Shown one piece after another: positions 25,809 to 37,525 of a stretch of DNA of 64,000 bases. A program made the position numbers and the translations under genes. The number at the start of each line of letters is the position of its first letter. Position 1 is the first letter of the stretch. Source of the DNA: Cavenderia fasciculata (lineage: Eukaryota > Evosea > Eumycetozoa > Acytosteliales > Cavenderiaceae). The notes under the pieces are model-generated. The model was not told the origin of the DNA and did no database searches. It worked only from the letters and a program-made list of their open reading frames with translations. The stretch covers positions 1,426,001-1,490,000 of the forward strand of contig NW_004457639.1 of NCBI RefSeq assembly GCF_000203815.1, written 5' to 3'.

Positions 25809-27526
25809 ATGATAATTAAAATATTAGCTCTATTATTCCTAACCTATATAATAGTATCATTCTATATAAAGAATAGAAAATGTCATCCTAAAGAACCCAA
25901 ATCAATTGGTATTGCATTACCATTGATTGGACATCTCTACAAACTCGGTAAACAACCTCATCGTGGATTATTGCAACTCGTCAAAGAAAATGGACCAGTC
26001 TTTAAAATGTGGTTTGGTGATCACTATTCAATCATTATCACCGACCCCAAATTAGTTCATGAAATACTAGTACGTCAATTCCATATCTTTACCAACAAGA
26101 ATAGAAACACAATCTTGGAATTATTCAGTAGTGGATACAATAATATTGTTCATGGCCGTGATCAAGACTGGAAAGAATTACGTACTGTAGTTGCATCTGC
26201 ATTTAGTAATCGTAAAATTAGAAATATTTCCGATCTAATTGATAATGAAGTTAATTCATTATTAGTAGAATTATCAAATCTATCAGATTCTGGCCAAGTT
26301 GTAAGAAATAGAAAAACAAATTAAATTTTAATAATTATTAATATTTCTTCTATCTATCTATTTCTTAGTTTAATCCTCAAATGACATGTAAAATATTCTC
26401 ATTAAATATTATATTTAGATACGTATATTCTATTCAATTAGAGTATGGTGAACGTGCACAAGACCCAAGAACATTGGAAATTATTAATCAAACTGATAGA
26501 CTGATGAAATTAATGACTAGACCATGGAGATTTATGAAAGGTATCTCTTGGGTACACTTTCAATACGCCAAATATTTCGCCAATCCAATCGAGCTGGTCA
26601 AACAAGAAGTTCAAAAGATTGTCTATGAACATCTTGATACAATCGATCCTGATCATCCACGTGATCTATTAGATCATTTAATTACTACTATTGGTGTTGA
26701 TACTGATAAAAACCTAACTAGTAAGAAGCTAAAATATTAATATTAATATTTATTTATTTATTAAATTAATTAATATTTACTTTTATTTAGGAATAATTCA
26801 TTGTGGAATTGATTTTATATTGGCAGGTACGGAAACAACAAGTTCAACAATGGAATGGATTATAGTATATTTGATCAATTATCCAGAATATCAAGAGAAA
26901 TTATACCAAGAGATTGTCGATGCAACTGGGTCACCAGACTCGCTGGGACAAGAAAGACATCGCAAAGATACACCACTATTCAATTCATTTGTAAAAGAAG
27001 TGATGAGAATGAATTGGACTGTTCCATTGACAGTTGGAAGAGAGTGTAGTGAAGATGTTATGATTGGAGATTACTTTATACCAAAAGGTGCCCAAACCTA
27101 CCAATTCCCATACGCTCTAATGCACTCATCAGAATATTGGGATGAACCTGAAATATTCAAACCAGATCGATTCATCAATAATCAACATTCTGATATATTT
27201 ATGCCTTTTGGTTTAGGTCCTAGAATTTGTGTTGGAATGAGTCTGGCAACTTCTGAAATATTTGCTCTTGTCACTAATCTAATTTTAAAATTTAAATTGT
27301 ATTCTTCAAATGGCAAAGGTGAAAAAGTTGATACTTATGAAAGTATGTATTTAAATATTATTATAAATTATTATTATTAATTATTAATTATTATTATTTA
27401 GAATTTACGCATTTGATTAGACCATTAAATTATAATGTCAAATTGGAAAGAAGAATAAATAACGTTAACCCTCCTCTAAAAGAAGAAAGAGACATGGTTG
27501 ATGAAGCATGTTCTTCAAAAGTATAA
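25809..27526 (+). CDS. Cytochrome P450 monooxygenase
   Basis: Four exons, 25809-26300, 26369-26720, 26791-27342 and 27402-27526, joined in frame. The N-terminal membrane anchor is MIIKILALLFLTYIIVSFYI, followed by a Pro-rich hinge. Diagnostic motifs are present: I-helix AGTETTSS (oxygen activation), K-helix EVMR (ExxR), the PERF-like FKPDRF, and the heme-thiolate loop FMPFGLGPRICVG with its Cys ligand. The size, about 500 residues, is normal for a microsomal class II P450. It should act at the ER with a P450 reductase. The substrate is unknown; dictyostelids have many such genes, some linked to specialised metabolism. It looks intact. Confidence 0.93.
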
Positions 27527-27553
27527 AAATGATTTTGTGTACAAATAAATAAA

Positions 27554-28758
27554 TTAGTTTGCATAAAACTCTGCCAATGCATCCTCCAATTCTTTATCTT
27601 TATCTTGTTGTTCCTTTTGTTCATCTGTTGTTGTTGTTGTTGTTGTGACAGTAGAGGATGGTGGTGGTGGTGGGGTTGGTAGAGTTGGTGGAACGGATGC
27701 AATAGCAGGTTGTTTACTAGTTGTTGTTGTTGTTGTTGTTGTTGATGATGGAGGTTTTTTGAAAAGGAATTGTGGAGGTAATGGAGGTGGTGGTCCAAAT
27801 GGTAAACCTCCAATACCAGGTGGCATATTCATCATCTTACCACCTGGAGGATGAGGTAATGGTGGAGGTGGGTATACAATTGGTGGAGGTGGTTTGTTTA
27901 CCATTGGAGGTGGAGGTACTGGTATTGGTAATGGTTTATGAATAGGATATCCACCACCACCACCACCACCACCATTTACTAAATGAGGAAGAGGAGGAGG
28001 AGGAGGAGGTTTGATAAATGGTGGTGGAGGTTTGTTCATCATCATCATCATTGGGTGTTGAGGAGGATAATGAGGGAAATTCTTTTGATGAGGATGAGGA
28101 GGAGGAGGATATGGCATTCCAGGATGCTGTCCAAATCCATTATTATTCATCATCATTACACCAGGTGGAGGTTTCCTTATATTTGGTTTACCGGGGGGTG
28201 GTATACCATAAGGATTATAAACAGCATCATAATAGATTGATTCCTCAGGTGGCCCATATTTTGCAATTGCTGCTTGTAATTCTCTAAATAATAATCAATC
28301 AATTTAGTACTCGTATTGATTCTGAATGTGACATATCTTAATATTCAATTACTTACTTTGCTTTTAATTCTTGTTGAGTTGGACCTGTAGGTGCTGCAGC
28401 TACTGCTGATGTATCGGGTGTATTGTCATCACCATGATCATTACCATCACCATCTCTCTTTTTGATGGTAGCTATTGCATTGATAAGTAATTGTCTCTTG
28501 TCTTTGTTCTTTTCAAACTTTAGTTCATTTTGTAATTCTTTTAAATCTCTCTGTGATAATGCTTTAGTCTTCTCTTTTGCTATATTTGATTTGTGCTATG
28601 TATAATAAGTAGCAAAAGTAAGTAGGTAAGTATGCATATGTAAGTTGTCAATCTCTCGATGATTTCTCTCTTATATATACCTTGAATAGTTCTTGTTTCT
28701 TTTGTTCTTTTTTGTAAACTTCTAAAGGATTAGAACCCTTACCATCCTTTTTACCCAT
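27554..28758 (-). CDS. WBP11-like proline-rich splicing factor
   Basis: Three exons: 28758-28681, 28595-28357 and 28283-27554. The N-terminus MGKKDGKGSNPLEVYKKEQK and the Lys/Glu helical stretch that follows match the Wbp11/ELF5/Saf1 N-terminal domain. Exon 3 begins with IYYDAVYNPYGIPPPGKP, a motif typical of this family. The rest is polyproline (PPPPPPLPHLV), Met-Asn runs, a Gly run and Thr runs, and it ends in an acidic helix (ELEDALAEFYAN). Pro-rich tracts bind WW domains; the family works in pre-mRNA splicing in the nucleus. It converges with the P450 gene, with only 27 bp between their stop codons. Confidence 0.75.
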
Positions 28759-29104
28759 AAAATATGATAATGATAATGATACTACTAGATATTAGATAAT
28801 GTAGATATCTATCTGTATATGAATCGTCATTGACGTTAATTAAAACAAATTAAAAATAAATATGAAAATTTGAAATGAAGTGCAGTGCTCGGCTCAAGTT
28901 TAAAATCTATTGTTTCTTTGTATAGCTATATTATACACATAATAATAATAGCTTCAAATATGAACAACAAACAAACAAATTAATAATTAATAATAATCAA
29001 AATATTGAACTTCAACCAAAATTCAATGATGCTTACATTGTTTTGCCCAAAATGGGAGAACCAAATCCAATTCAAGAGATTGTTGTTCTTTATATTTATT
29101 AATT
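28759..29104. other. Intergenic between WBP11-like gene and the duplicated block
   Basis: AT-rich; the WBP11-like promoter is presumably next to 28760. No gene or repeat seen before the inverted duplication begins near 29105. Confidence 0.5.
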
Positions 29105-29323
29105 AATCAAACTTTCGATTCGATTTATTAAAAAGACGAAGATAAAGTTCATGTGATTATGATTATCGCATCATTTGGTCAATCGATCTATAGACAATAG
29201 TTGACTATTTAAAGATGAGTATTTCAACAAATTTACAAATCAAATCAAATCAAATCAATAATAATTAATTAACCAACCATCACATCAATACATCTCCAAT
29301 TGAATTAATATTCCACTTCTACA

Positions 29324-29736
29324 ATGTTCAAATCTTCAACCATTATTTATACTTTTGCTATTATCCTCCTTGTTGCTGTTGTTGCTACTAATGCTGCAAG
29401 TATGTATTTTGATTAAATAATTAAATATTTATAAAGGTAATATTCAAATGATTAATATTAATATCATTCATAGTTACAAGTGTTGTTCAAGAAGGAAAGA
29501 AATTAACGATTAATTATTCACCAATGACAATGATTTGGTTTGATAATCAACTCATCAACAGTGGATTGACAACCAATATTGCACCATATTGCAAGGCAAT
29601 GTATGGATGGTCTCCATTGGTTTGCAATTTACCAACTATTCCATCTTGTGATACTATCCGTCTCTATGGTGCAACTGGTATTGGTGGTTCAAACATTGAA
29701 ATGCAATATGCCTTTAATTGTACTGTCGTTGTTTAA
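29324..29736 (+). CDS. Small secreted protein, dictyostelid paralogue family (copy 1)
   Basis: Exons 29324-29399 and 29474-29736, about 112 residues. Exon 1 is a signal peptide (MFKSSTIIYTFAIILLVAVV to TNAA). The mature part opens with ITSVVQEGKKLTINYSPMTM and has four Cys in the pattern YCKAMYGWSPLVCNLP...SCD...FNC, with a conserved IRLYGATGIGG loop. The intron falls right after the signal peptide, as in all family members. It is intact. I do not recognise the family. Size and cysteines suggest a compact secreted beta protein such as a lipid- or ligand-binding fold. Related copies lie at 30319, 41212, 42087, 52820 and 53759. Confidence 0.8.
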
Positions 29737-30318
29737 TCTCATCAACACCTAATTCAATTGAATTATTCTGAAATAAATTATTTTAATTATTTAATATCTC
29801 TATCGTCATTGTCGTTGAAGATTAGGGCTCTGACTTGAATAAGCATACCTCCCAATCAATGATCAAGTTCTTGAGGGGGGTGTTGTGCTTACAATCACCT
29901 AAATGTGCTTGAAAAATCCACATTTGTGAATATTTGCCCAACAACCCAAATATCTTTTAACATCATAACTTTCAATTGACCGACCCGGTTTAAAATAGTT
30001 ATACAACCCTTTTTTTAATAATTCCTCCTACTTTAAAGAATAATGTGAGGGTGATTATTTTAGATGTTAAACCCTAACCCTCCTTTAAACCATATCACCA
30101 ATCCTTTAGATCCTAATTAATTAATCGATACCATCATTCCAGTATTATCCATGGATTAAATCTACTTTTCCAAAAAGATATAAAAAGCTTGGAAAATGAA
30201 TTCCAAATCATCAAACAATATTAACAATCTAATATTTCTAAAAACCTAAAATAATATATATTATTTTTTAATTCTGCTCTCTTAATTTATAATTATAAAT
30301 ATTTATCCAAATTCCAAA
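29737..30318. other. Intergenic spacer within the duplicated arm
   Basis: A conserved spacer also present (inverted) at about 53224-53758, including a gggtgttgtgcttacaatca stretch and the sequence around 30040-30100 with aaccctaaccctcc. No coding signal. Its conservation reflects the duplication. Confidence 0.6.
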
Positions 30319-30634
30319 ATGTTTCAATCATCAAATATCATTTTCACCATAACCATTATTCTTTTATTGTCTAGTGTTGCCCATGCTGCAAGTATGTTCA
30401 TAAATAGAAAATCTATAGATTTTAACAGTATTTATTAATTTCCTTTATTTTAAAATCATTCAAGTTACGAGTGTAGTACAAGATGGACTAAAACTAACGA
30501 TAAATTATTCACCAATGACAATGATTTGGTTTGATAATCAGTTGGTAAATAATGGATTACAGACTAATATCAAGTCATATTGCAAGGCATTGTATGGATG
30601 GTCTCCATTGGTTTGCAATTTAATTAAGTGTTAA
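30319..30634 (+). pseudogene. Small secreted protein family, 3'-truncated copy 2
   Basis: Exon 1, 30319-30391, encodes the signal peptide (MFQSSNIIFTITIILLLSSV to AHAA). Exon 2 from 30465 runs ITSVVQDGLKLTINYSPMTM to YGWSPLVCNL and is then cut at about 30622, ending LIKC. The lost part (the SCD and FNC cysteines and the IRLYG loop) is present in the counterpart at 52820-53223. At the break the sequence jumps to the DNA upstream of the hydrolase gene. A product lacking half the domain is unlikely to work. Confidence 0.75.
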
Positions 30635-31546
30635 ACCTTCGAATTTTTTTTTGTTTGTGTGATCTTCACTTGTTGTTTCATTAAGATATTAGAACAATAG
30701 TTAACACTACACTAACCATCATAATAATAATCATAGTATAAGAATAACTCAGCACAGTAACAATAACAATAGTATTAGTACAAGAAAGGAAATGACAGGA
30801 GAGGAGAGTATCAAAGATGCTAATAATAATAATGAAGCATGTGACTATTATTAGAGATTGTCGTACATCGTCACAATCATTATGTATTGTGCAAACTGAT
30901 GATGATCATGTGACACACCTACATACACCCTGACAAGGGTTCTACGCAAGGAAGTCATTGATTACTCATAACCGATGACTGATGGTGATCAAAGGGGGTC
31001 GATGCGCTTGCTTAGCCTGTCTCTGATAAAAACAGCATCAATGACAACACCCTCAACCAAAATGATTGGATCTCGAATTAAAAGATGCGCAACACTCTTG
31101 CCCCACACACAACGTCAGCATTGCCCCTCTCCTCTCATTGCTCTCAATAGACAACAATCACATTGTAAGCATATTATGTATCTAACCATATTAGGATAAT
31201 TACTAATTATAATGTCTTTGAATATCCTCTTCTCCACATCTTTCTTTCTTGATTTTGAATAGAGAAGTCAAGTAATCACTAAAAATATGGAGCCTGGTCA
31301 TCCATCCACCTCCTCTTCTACAGCAATGGATTAACAAGATGTGGGTTGTAACTCATTCATTGATTCATTGTTGGTCACGAATAGTTGACTAGCGTCAGGT
31401 GTCTGACAATCGGTAAACTATAAATATGTCTGAATCATTCAACAAAATATTCATCATCAACAACAACAACAAAGCAACAAATAATCAAATAATAATAATA
31501 ATAATTTTAAATAATACCCAATAATTAATAATAATAATAATTAAAA
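30635..31546. promoter_or_regulatory. Long conserved upstream region of the hydrolase gene
   Basis: About 900 bp found before all three hydrolase copies (also about 46222-46990 and 51858-52740, inverted). Shared blocks include a direct match around 30850-30900 (attattagagattgtcgtac) and the TATA-like region before the start (actataaatatgtctgaatc at about 31418). A 74-codon open frame at 30975-31199 overlaps conserved DNA but is not kept open in the other copies. It probably holds the promoter and regulatory elements. Confidence 0.5.
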
Positions 31547-32599
31547 ATGAAATTATCAACTCTATTCATAACATTGCTATTGATTGGAGTAAGCTATTCC
31601 CAACCAGATGTATCGAATTCATACCTTGGTGTTGGTGATACTGGTGTATCATATTTCCCATCATACCTCAATTTACAAATGCATATTCGATGCTATTCCA
31701 ATGTGACTGCTGCCAATCAAAATGGACCTATTGCTCTGTTTGATTCGGGTCTTCCATTCTTCTCAACAGCATGGGTACCGATCATTCCATCGGCACTTGC
31801 CAATATGCCATCTTGGAATATTAGTAAAGCTTGTTTTATGGATCGTTACGGATACGGTTGGTCAAACTCTTCGTCCTATCCAATCACCACTCAAGAATAT
31901 GTTGTTCGTCTTCGTGGCTCACTTCAAGTGGCTGGATTAACTGGAAAGTATATCCTTGTTGGTTGGTCTTGGGGAAGTATTTTTATTCAAACCTATTCAT
32001 TGACCTATCCAAAAGAAGTAGTTGGAATACTCAGCATCGATGGAACTGATAGTAAATGGGGATTAATCCCATCCAACCAACAAAATGTCATCACACTATC
32101 CGATGCAGTCAAAGGATATATCAATATGAATAATATGGGTACACTTGAACCATTGGCCAGATCAGGAATGGTTGGATCCTATTTTGGATGGTTACCAGAT
32201 GCATTGGTCAGTTCTGGATACACTCAATGTTCATTGACAGCATCACAATCCATATTCTTGGACAGTACCAACAAATTCCTCAAAACAGCCATTCAAGAAT
32301 ACAACATTATGGTGATATCATCAGCCATTCTCAACTTTACATACACCATCAAATCAACTCCAACACCACTCAAAGATCTTCCCTACATCAATATTTACAG
32401 TTCCTATGTCGAAGATCCAGAATGGAGTAATCGTCAAACATTGATGACATCACTCTCAACCAACTCACAATCGTTTGAATTTACAACAGGACATTACTTC
32501 CCATTCCACAACCCAACAGCCATTGTATCAGGTATCAATGCACTCGCCAACAAGATTAAATCAAATCCTGCTCAATTATGGGGTACTGCATTATTCTAA
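31547..32599 (+). CDS. Secreted alpha/beta hydrolase (lipase/esterase-like), copy 1
   Basis: An intronless 350-residue protein with a signal peptide (MKLSTLFITLLLIGVSYSQ). The nucleophile elbow GWSWGS (Ser141) is typical of alpha/beta hydrolases. An acid, perhaps Asp165 or Asp168 of LSIDGTD or the later EDPEW, and His316 in TTGHYFPFHNP could complete the triad. Many N-x-S/T sites suggest a glycosylated extracellular enzyme. The substrate is unknown. Two more copies lie at 45169-46221 and 50806-51857, all nearly identical and in the same genomic setting. This copy is intact. Confidence 0.88.
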   Translation: MKLSTLFITLLLIGVSYSQPDVSNSYLGVGDTGVSYFPSYLNLQMHIRCYSNVTAANQNGPIALFDSGLPFFSTAWVPIIPSALANMPSWNISKACFMDRYGYGWSNSSSYPITTQEYVVRLRGSLQVAGLTGKYILVGWSWGSIFIQTYSLTYPKEVVGILSIDGTDSKWGLIPSNQQNVITLSDAVKGYINMNNMGTLEPLARSGMVGSYFGWLPDALVSSGYTQCSLTASQSIFLDSTNKFLKTAIQEYNIMVISSAILNFTYTIKSTPTPLKDLPYINIYSSYVEDPEWSNRQTLMTSLSTNSQSFEFTTGHYFPFHNPTAIVSGINALANKIKSNPAQLWGTALF

Positions 32600-33115
32600 A
32601 ATTTTAATTAATTATTATTATTATTGATTAAAAATATTAATTAATTATTAATTAATATTTGTAATCAAATACAAATCAATTTATATATTCGTGTACTAAA
32701 TCGAACTTGCAATGTTTAAACCATCAACCACAATTATTCTCAAATAAATTTTAATTATTTAATATCTCTCAACCCCAACACCACTCAAAGATCACCCCTA
32801 CATTATTATTAACAGTTACCTATGATTTGCAAAATATTCTTTGATCCTCAAAACAAAGCTCGAAATTGGTACTTGGAGCCCTAGGTTTCTCATAAAAAAA
32901 AATCACCAGAAAAAGAAAAAGAAAATTTTTCATGAAATTTCATCCCCACAGCTCGCCAACGTATGTCTGCTCGTCGTACAGTGATCAGTAAAACAGGGAA
33001 ACCATGGTTTCCAACGGTAAAGGCCACAATGCAGAGAGAGAGAAATGAATCATAAAAGACAACAGCGGCCTTTGTTTTATTATATATTATACACATACAC
33101 ACAGAGAGAAATAGA
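32600..33115. other. Intergenic with gene scraps; promoter of countin-like gene
   Basis: Contains the remnants described at 32711-32832. Just before 33116 lies the leader of the countin-like gene, including an acacatacacacagagagag stretch. An antisense open frame at 32890-33279 overlaps that gene and shows no family signal. Confidence 0.5.
32711..32832 (+). pseudogene. Collapsed remnants of the secreted-protein and hydrolase genes
   Basis: Positions 32711-32740 (atgtttaaaccatcaaccac) resemble the first codons of the small secreted-protein gene. These are joined directly to its 3' flank (caaataaattttaattattt at about 32743), with the body deleted. Next, 32781-32830 (caacaccactcaaagatcac) matches an internal stretch of the hydrolase gene near 32360-32410. 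The two scraps record an older copy of the same gene pair. Confidence 0.6.
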
Positions 33116-33937
33116 ATGAAGTTATTATCTGTTTTATTAATCATTGCATCGATTGCACTTGTTGCAACAACAGTCAGTGGCTCAGCAGCAGAGATAGAAA
33201 GATCCTCTTCTTCATCAAGTTCCGATGACGGCCTATCTCCATGTTCGACATGCGTCTCATCAATCAATTTTGCATACAATAAACTTTATGACATTGCTAC
33301 AACTGGTGGTTCAGACATTGCTACTTGTGGAGTAAGTATTCATAGCAATCAATCAATCAATCTTTACAATAATAAGTTTGTTGTTTACTTATCTTTTTTG
33401 TTATCTTTTTGAAAGCAAATTTGTATTCAATTACCAGATCGAACCACAATTAAGGAATGTAATACTACATGTAATGCATTTGGCGTAAAGGAATTTGTTG
33501 CCGCCATTTTGGTTGATAGAGACCCCATTTACTATTGTCAAGTCGCTCAACAGTGCCAAGGTAACAATGACGGTGCTGCTGCAGACTTGTCATTCTTTGC
33601 CGCCGAGATGTTGCCAACCGGACAGATCAACGTCACCTCGTCCATCAATGTCATCTCCTATATCAACTATGGTGAAATGAGAACAGTTATTGCAGGACCA
33701 CAAGGCAACATCACCTCCAACGATTACCTCATAGGATACGATCCAAACCAATTTTTGGAAATTCAAATCCGTGTCTCCACCACTACTTGGCCAGCAGGCG
33801 ACTACAAGGCCTATGGTTATGTATGCGCTGCATCATGTTTCTCTCAAGACTCTGGATCACGTGTTTTGTACAGTACCTCTGCCACTTTTACTGTCCCAGC
33901 ATCAGAAGAGTTGTTGTTATCTGCCAATTTTCAATAA
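33116..33937 (+). CDS. Countin-like secreted saposin-B domain protein
   Basis: Exons 33116-33331 and 33416-33937, about 245 residues. A signal peptide (MKLLSVLLIIASIALVATTV) is followed by a Ser run and then a saposin-B-type cysteine domain: CSTCVSSINFAYNKLYDI, C..QICIQLPDRTTIKEC, TTCNAFGVKEFVAAI and YYCQVAQQC. The C-terminal half is a beta-rich domain (GQINVTSSINVISYINYGEM) typical of countin-family proteins. In dictyostelids countin is part of the secreted counting factor that limits group size; whether this paralogue does so is unknown. It is intact. A 33-bp piece of the same coding sequence lies in the satellite island. Confidence 0.8.
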
Positions 33938-34131
33938 ATCCCCATCATAGTCACACATGTGATATGATCATTTGTGTAACCTTGACATGTGTAAATATAT
34001 TTAAATATAAATACTAGACATTCAAGTAACCCACCAACCAATATTTATGTAAAGGGAATTTATTTATAGGTTGTATAGTAATGGTAAATACAATTTGAAA
34101 CCATACTAGCATTCTTTTGATATCGATTATA

Positions 34132-34367
34132 TCAGTCACCTAATAATAATTGTTGTGATGGATGGGGATTGACCATATTTTTGGCGTTACGGTAAATAGC
34201 CATTTGTTCAAATGTCCATTTTGGTGGAATATTGGAGTGATTGACGAGGATGGCTGGTGATGCTACCAACTCCTTTACACCTAGTGATTGTAGATTTCTA
34301 TCCAATATAGATTTAATAAATCTTGCTTCATCATTTCGTTCTGTATTTTCATCAATTATTTCATCAC

Positions 34368-34448
<81 letters not shown>

Positions 34449-35829
34449 GATTAGTATTCTTGATTTCCAATATTTGACAATCTTTATCATTGTTATTATC
34501 TAGATCTATAACAATTGTATTAGTTGTTGTTTGTTGTGTTGAAGTTTGTTGTTTAACAACTTGTTGACAATCATCATCATCACCATCAAGATCAACCACA
34601 ACTACATCCTTTTTGTTCATAGTTGTAGTTGAAATTGTTGTTGGAGGAGGAGGAGGAGGTTGTATAATATTGTTTTGCATATAAGAAGGCATTTCATAAA
34701 TTGAAGATTTACCTTTAAATTTATGAAAAGGATAAATGCCAACCAACTTTAGACAAACCAATGATTTTGATTGTTCAAAGTATTCCATCAACGCCAATAA
34801 TGAATCTCTCTTGTAATAATCACAGTTGAATAGTTGTAGCTCCAAAGTGGTAATGTTGTCATTGTAATGTATTGCATTTATAATGCTGTTGATACTATTA
34901 TTAAAGGCGAATCCAAGCTTTGTAATCTTTTTGTTTGTCTTTAGGAATTGTACAAGATTGTTTTGGTCATCTTCTTGGCGGTAGAAGTCATAGAGTCGGA
35001 GATGAACAAGTGATGGATGACTTGTCATTGCTTCAATAAGCTCGGTATCATCACTGCTATCATCACATATACCTAGCTTTCGGATGTGTAAGCACGATGT
35101 TAGTATCTTGGCAAGATCTTTCGGACGACAACTACGGGGAATATCGAGTGATTGGAGATTGGTCAAGGCACAGATTGAATTGGTGATTGGGTCCTTGTCG
35201 TAATACTCGGCATCAAATGTGAGATGTGTCAGATTGGACAGCTTGTCAAGGTTGGTGTAATAAATTGATTCTTGGATCAAAGGGTCTCGAGCACCATTGT
35301 CAGCACGGATAATGGCTTTGGTAAAGGTTGGAATGGTGGTACATGCTCTGTGCAAGAGTGCAAAAGCTCTGTTGGCAGCAGAGTCACTGAATTCTTTGTT
35401 CGCATAAATCACCAAATCGAGTCGAACAAGGTTGGGCGGGAGCATAAAGTCATTCCACAATGTGATCTTTTCCGTTGCATATGCGCTTAGTGACAATGTG
35501 GTGATTGTTTGGCTTGCACCAAGTGCTTGTTTGAGTCGTATGATACGATCGGATGATTCCTTTCTACTTAAACCCTTTGGTGGCCCGTTTGTCCCGTCCC
35601 AGTACAGCTTGGTGATGTTCTTTGAAACGTTCCACTCTCCCTTATAATCTTGCAAACTATCCAATACATGTTTAAGGTTGTCTTTGTCTTTGGTTATGAT
35701 GATCGATGTTGGTAGTTGTGAAATGAGTCGAAACCATCGTTTACAAACAAACAACAAGTTATAGCATCGTTGTTGATCATATATACTTCTAATTATTATA
35801 GATTGTATTAGAGGTGGTATAAACTCCAT
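34132..35829 (-). CDS. F-box/LRR-type protein
   Basis: An intronless 565-residue frame. The N-terminus (IPPLIQSIIIRSIYDQQRCY to CKRWFRLISQ) fits an F-box-like motif. Leucine-rich repeats follow (TITTLSLSAY, NLTHLTFDAEY, NLQSLDIPRSC, SLVHLRLYDF, ITTLELQLF). A polyproline patch, Asp-rich segments and a long Asn tract (an ATT run at about 34370-34447) lie before a short conserved C-terminal part. F-box proteins select substrates for SCF ubiquitin ligases; that is inferred. The Asn tract is typical of dictyostelid proteins. Confidence 0.7.
34370..34447. repeat. (ATT)n tract encoding polyasparagine
   Basis: About 26 uninterrupted ATT (AAT on the coding strand) triplets inside the F-box/LRR gene. 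Length variation is likely between strains. Confidence 0.95.
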
Positions 35830-35832
35830 TAA

Positions 35833-36476
35833 TTAAATATATTGTCTATCTAAATCTACTTCTTCAATGTAGAAATCAAAAGAATAATGAAAGGGGGCAG
35901 CTTGTGTTAGATCCCAAAGATTTTCAATTCTTGGAATTGAAGACTCGCAAAATGGAAGACTACTTTGTTCCATTTTTAGATCATAACCAAATTCATTAAA
36001 TACTTGCATTGGAGTCTTGAACCAAACATCATCCTCTCCATCATTATCACACATGTTATCATACCATACAACTATATTATTTCTTTGGGTTTGCTTGTAT
36101 TTTGGGTCATTAAAGTCTCCATCATCTACATTTCAACTATTATTTCTTTTGATCTCAGTTGTTTGATTGCATCTATAAACCCCATAGTAGTAATTTAAAA
36201 TGTAAACATAGATTCTAGAATCTTTTAAAATTAAATTACTATTTTTATTTATAATTTGTTTAAAGTGTTTTTGTATATGTGTTTTATATCTTCCTTGTCT
36301 TTATCACAGTCATCATTATTATTATTACTATCATTACTATCTCTTGAGTATACTATATCAGTCTCTTTTATCTTTGCCAATAAATCTTTTTGATATTGAC
36401 TAAGAGCAGCTGGCTCAACCACAGCCATCCCAGCTGATATCTTTGGTGGTTTCAATGTATCCCTAAATAATTTCAT
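35833..36476 (-). CDS. Unknown small protein(s), gene model uncertain
   Basis: Two coding-like pieces. One at 36476-36249 reads MKLFRDTLKPPKISAGMAVV followed by an Asn/Asp stretch. The other, from about 36140 to 35833, reads DGDFNDPKYKQTQRNNIVVW and later QAAPFHYSFDFYIEEVDLD. They could be exons of one gene joined across 36240-36145 (acceptor aaatgtag just before the second piece), but no convincing donor was found. It lies 3 bp upstream of the F-box gene start, an unusually tight spacing. No family recognised. Confidence 0.35.
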
Positions 36477-36613
36477 CGTTACTGGATGATCTTTTAATAT
36501 GACAATCGATACTTTGTAAATGATCTATCAACAACCTATAAAAATAATAATAATAATAATATTTAATTAAAAGTTGCCCCTAACATTATTTAATTATTTA
36601 TACATACCTGCTT

Positions 36614-36652
36614 ATTCTCCCAGCCAAGAGAGGCACCCTCTCCTCGCCCAGC
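36614..36652. repeat. Solo unit of the 20-kb satellite
   Basis: The sequence ctcccagccaagagaggcac followed by cctctcctcgcccagcc is an isolated unit of the GC-rich minisatellite found at 19.8-22.6 kb. It sits in AT-rich DNA about 14 kb from the main array. Confidence 0.8.
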
Positions 36653-36706
36653 CATTTTTTATGTTTTATTTATATCTATCGTTGTTTTATTTATTTTTTG
36701 ATCCAT

Positions 36707-37465
36707 TCAGTCGTCATCACCATCATCCTCACCATCATCCTCAATAGGGGCATCAGGTTCCTCCTCCTTTTCACTGTCATCACCACCGTCGTCATCACGA
36801 CCAACATACTCGGCATATTTCTCAGCAAGTGTATCTCCTTGGCTTTGTAGAATGTATGCCAACAGTTTCTTGGTACTAGTCTCGCCACCAAGGGATGATA
36901 ATAACTTCAAAATTTTTTCCAGTGCTTCTGAATTATCAATGTTTGAACAAAAGATATGTTGGCTTGTTGATGGCTGTTGTCATGAGTTCTGCCCCTGGAT
37001 AAAAGTTGTTGGTGTATGTGATATGTCCTTGGACATGTTTGGTTTCATGGGTACGAGGCTCTGATTCCTTTGGAGAATGCTGTGAAACATAACTGATAGT
37101 TATCTTATCATCAATTATCATTGTAGTGTAATGGGGTCCTTCTTTTAATTTCTAAAAATAGAAATCGATATATTAATAAACAATAAAAAAAAAAGGTGTA
37201 AATTAAATTGGGTCATACCGAATAAGTAGAAGAGCCGTAACGAATATATGACATTAGATTAATACCAAAGAATTCTTGGTTCCAACCAAAAAAGGGAGAC
37301 ACTCTCTTCTTGTCTCCATCTTGCAAATCAGAGCCACTTGTCGCAGCTGAAAAGTCGGCATCATAAGTTGAATAGGGAGCATTAAAGGAACCTTGGTCCT
37401 CTGGATTTGTTTGAATTGGCCATTTTGGTAATGAATGTTGGAGTAATAAACCCTCTATAAAATAA

Positions 37466-37525
<60 letters not shown>

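Larger units (their letters stand above)
29105..32670. repeat. Left arm of a large inverted duplication
   Basis: The arm of about 3.6 kb contains two small secreted-protein genes and a secreted hydrolase, and matches 50730-54345 in inverted orientation, intergenic DNA included. For example agggctctgacttgaataag at about 29823 matches its complement near 53680, and the stretch around 30660-30790 matches 52610-52720. The arms are separated by about 18 kb. Similarity is high, but each arm carries its own indels. Confidence 0.9.

Noticed and set aside
30060-30080. Telomere-like aaccctaaccct
   Set aside because: Only two units inside a duplicated intergenic spacer, with no array.
30975-31199. 74-residue frame upstream of hydrolase copy 1
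   Set aside because: The DNA is conserved in the other copies but the frame is not kept open, so it is treated as regulatory or spacer DNA.
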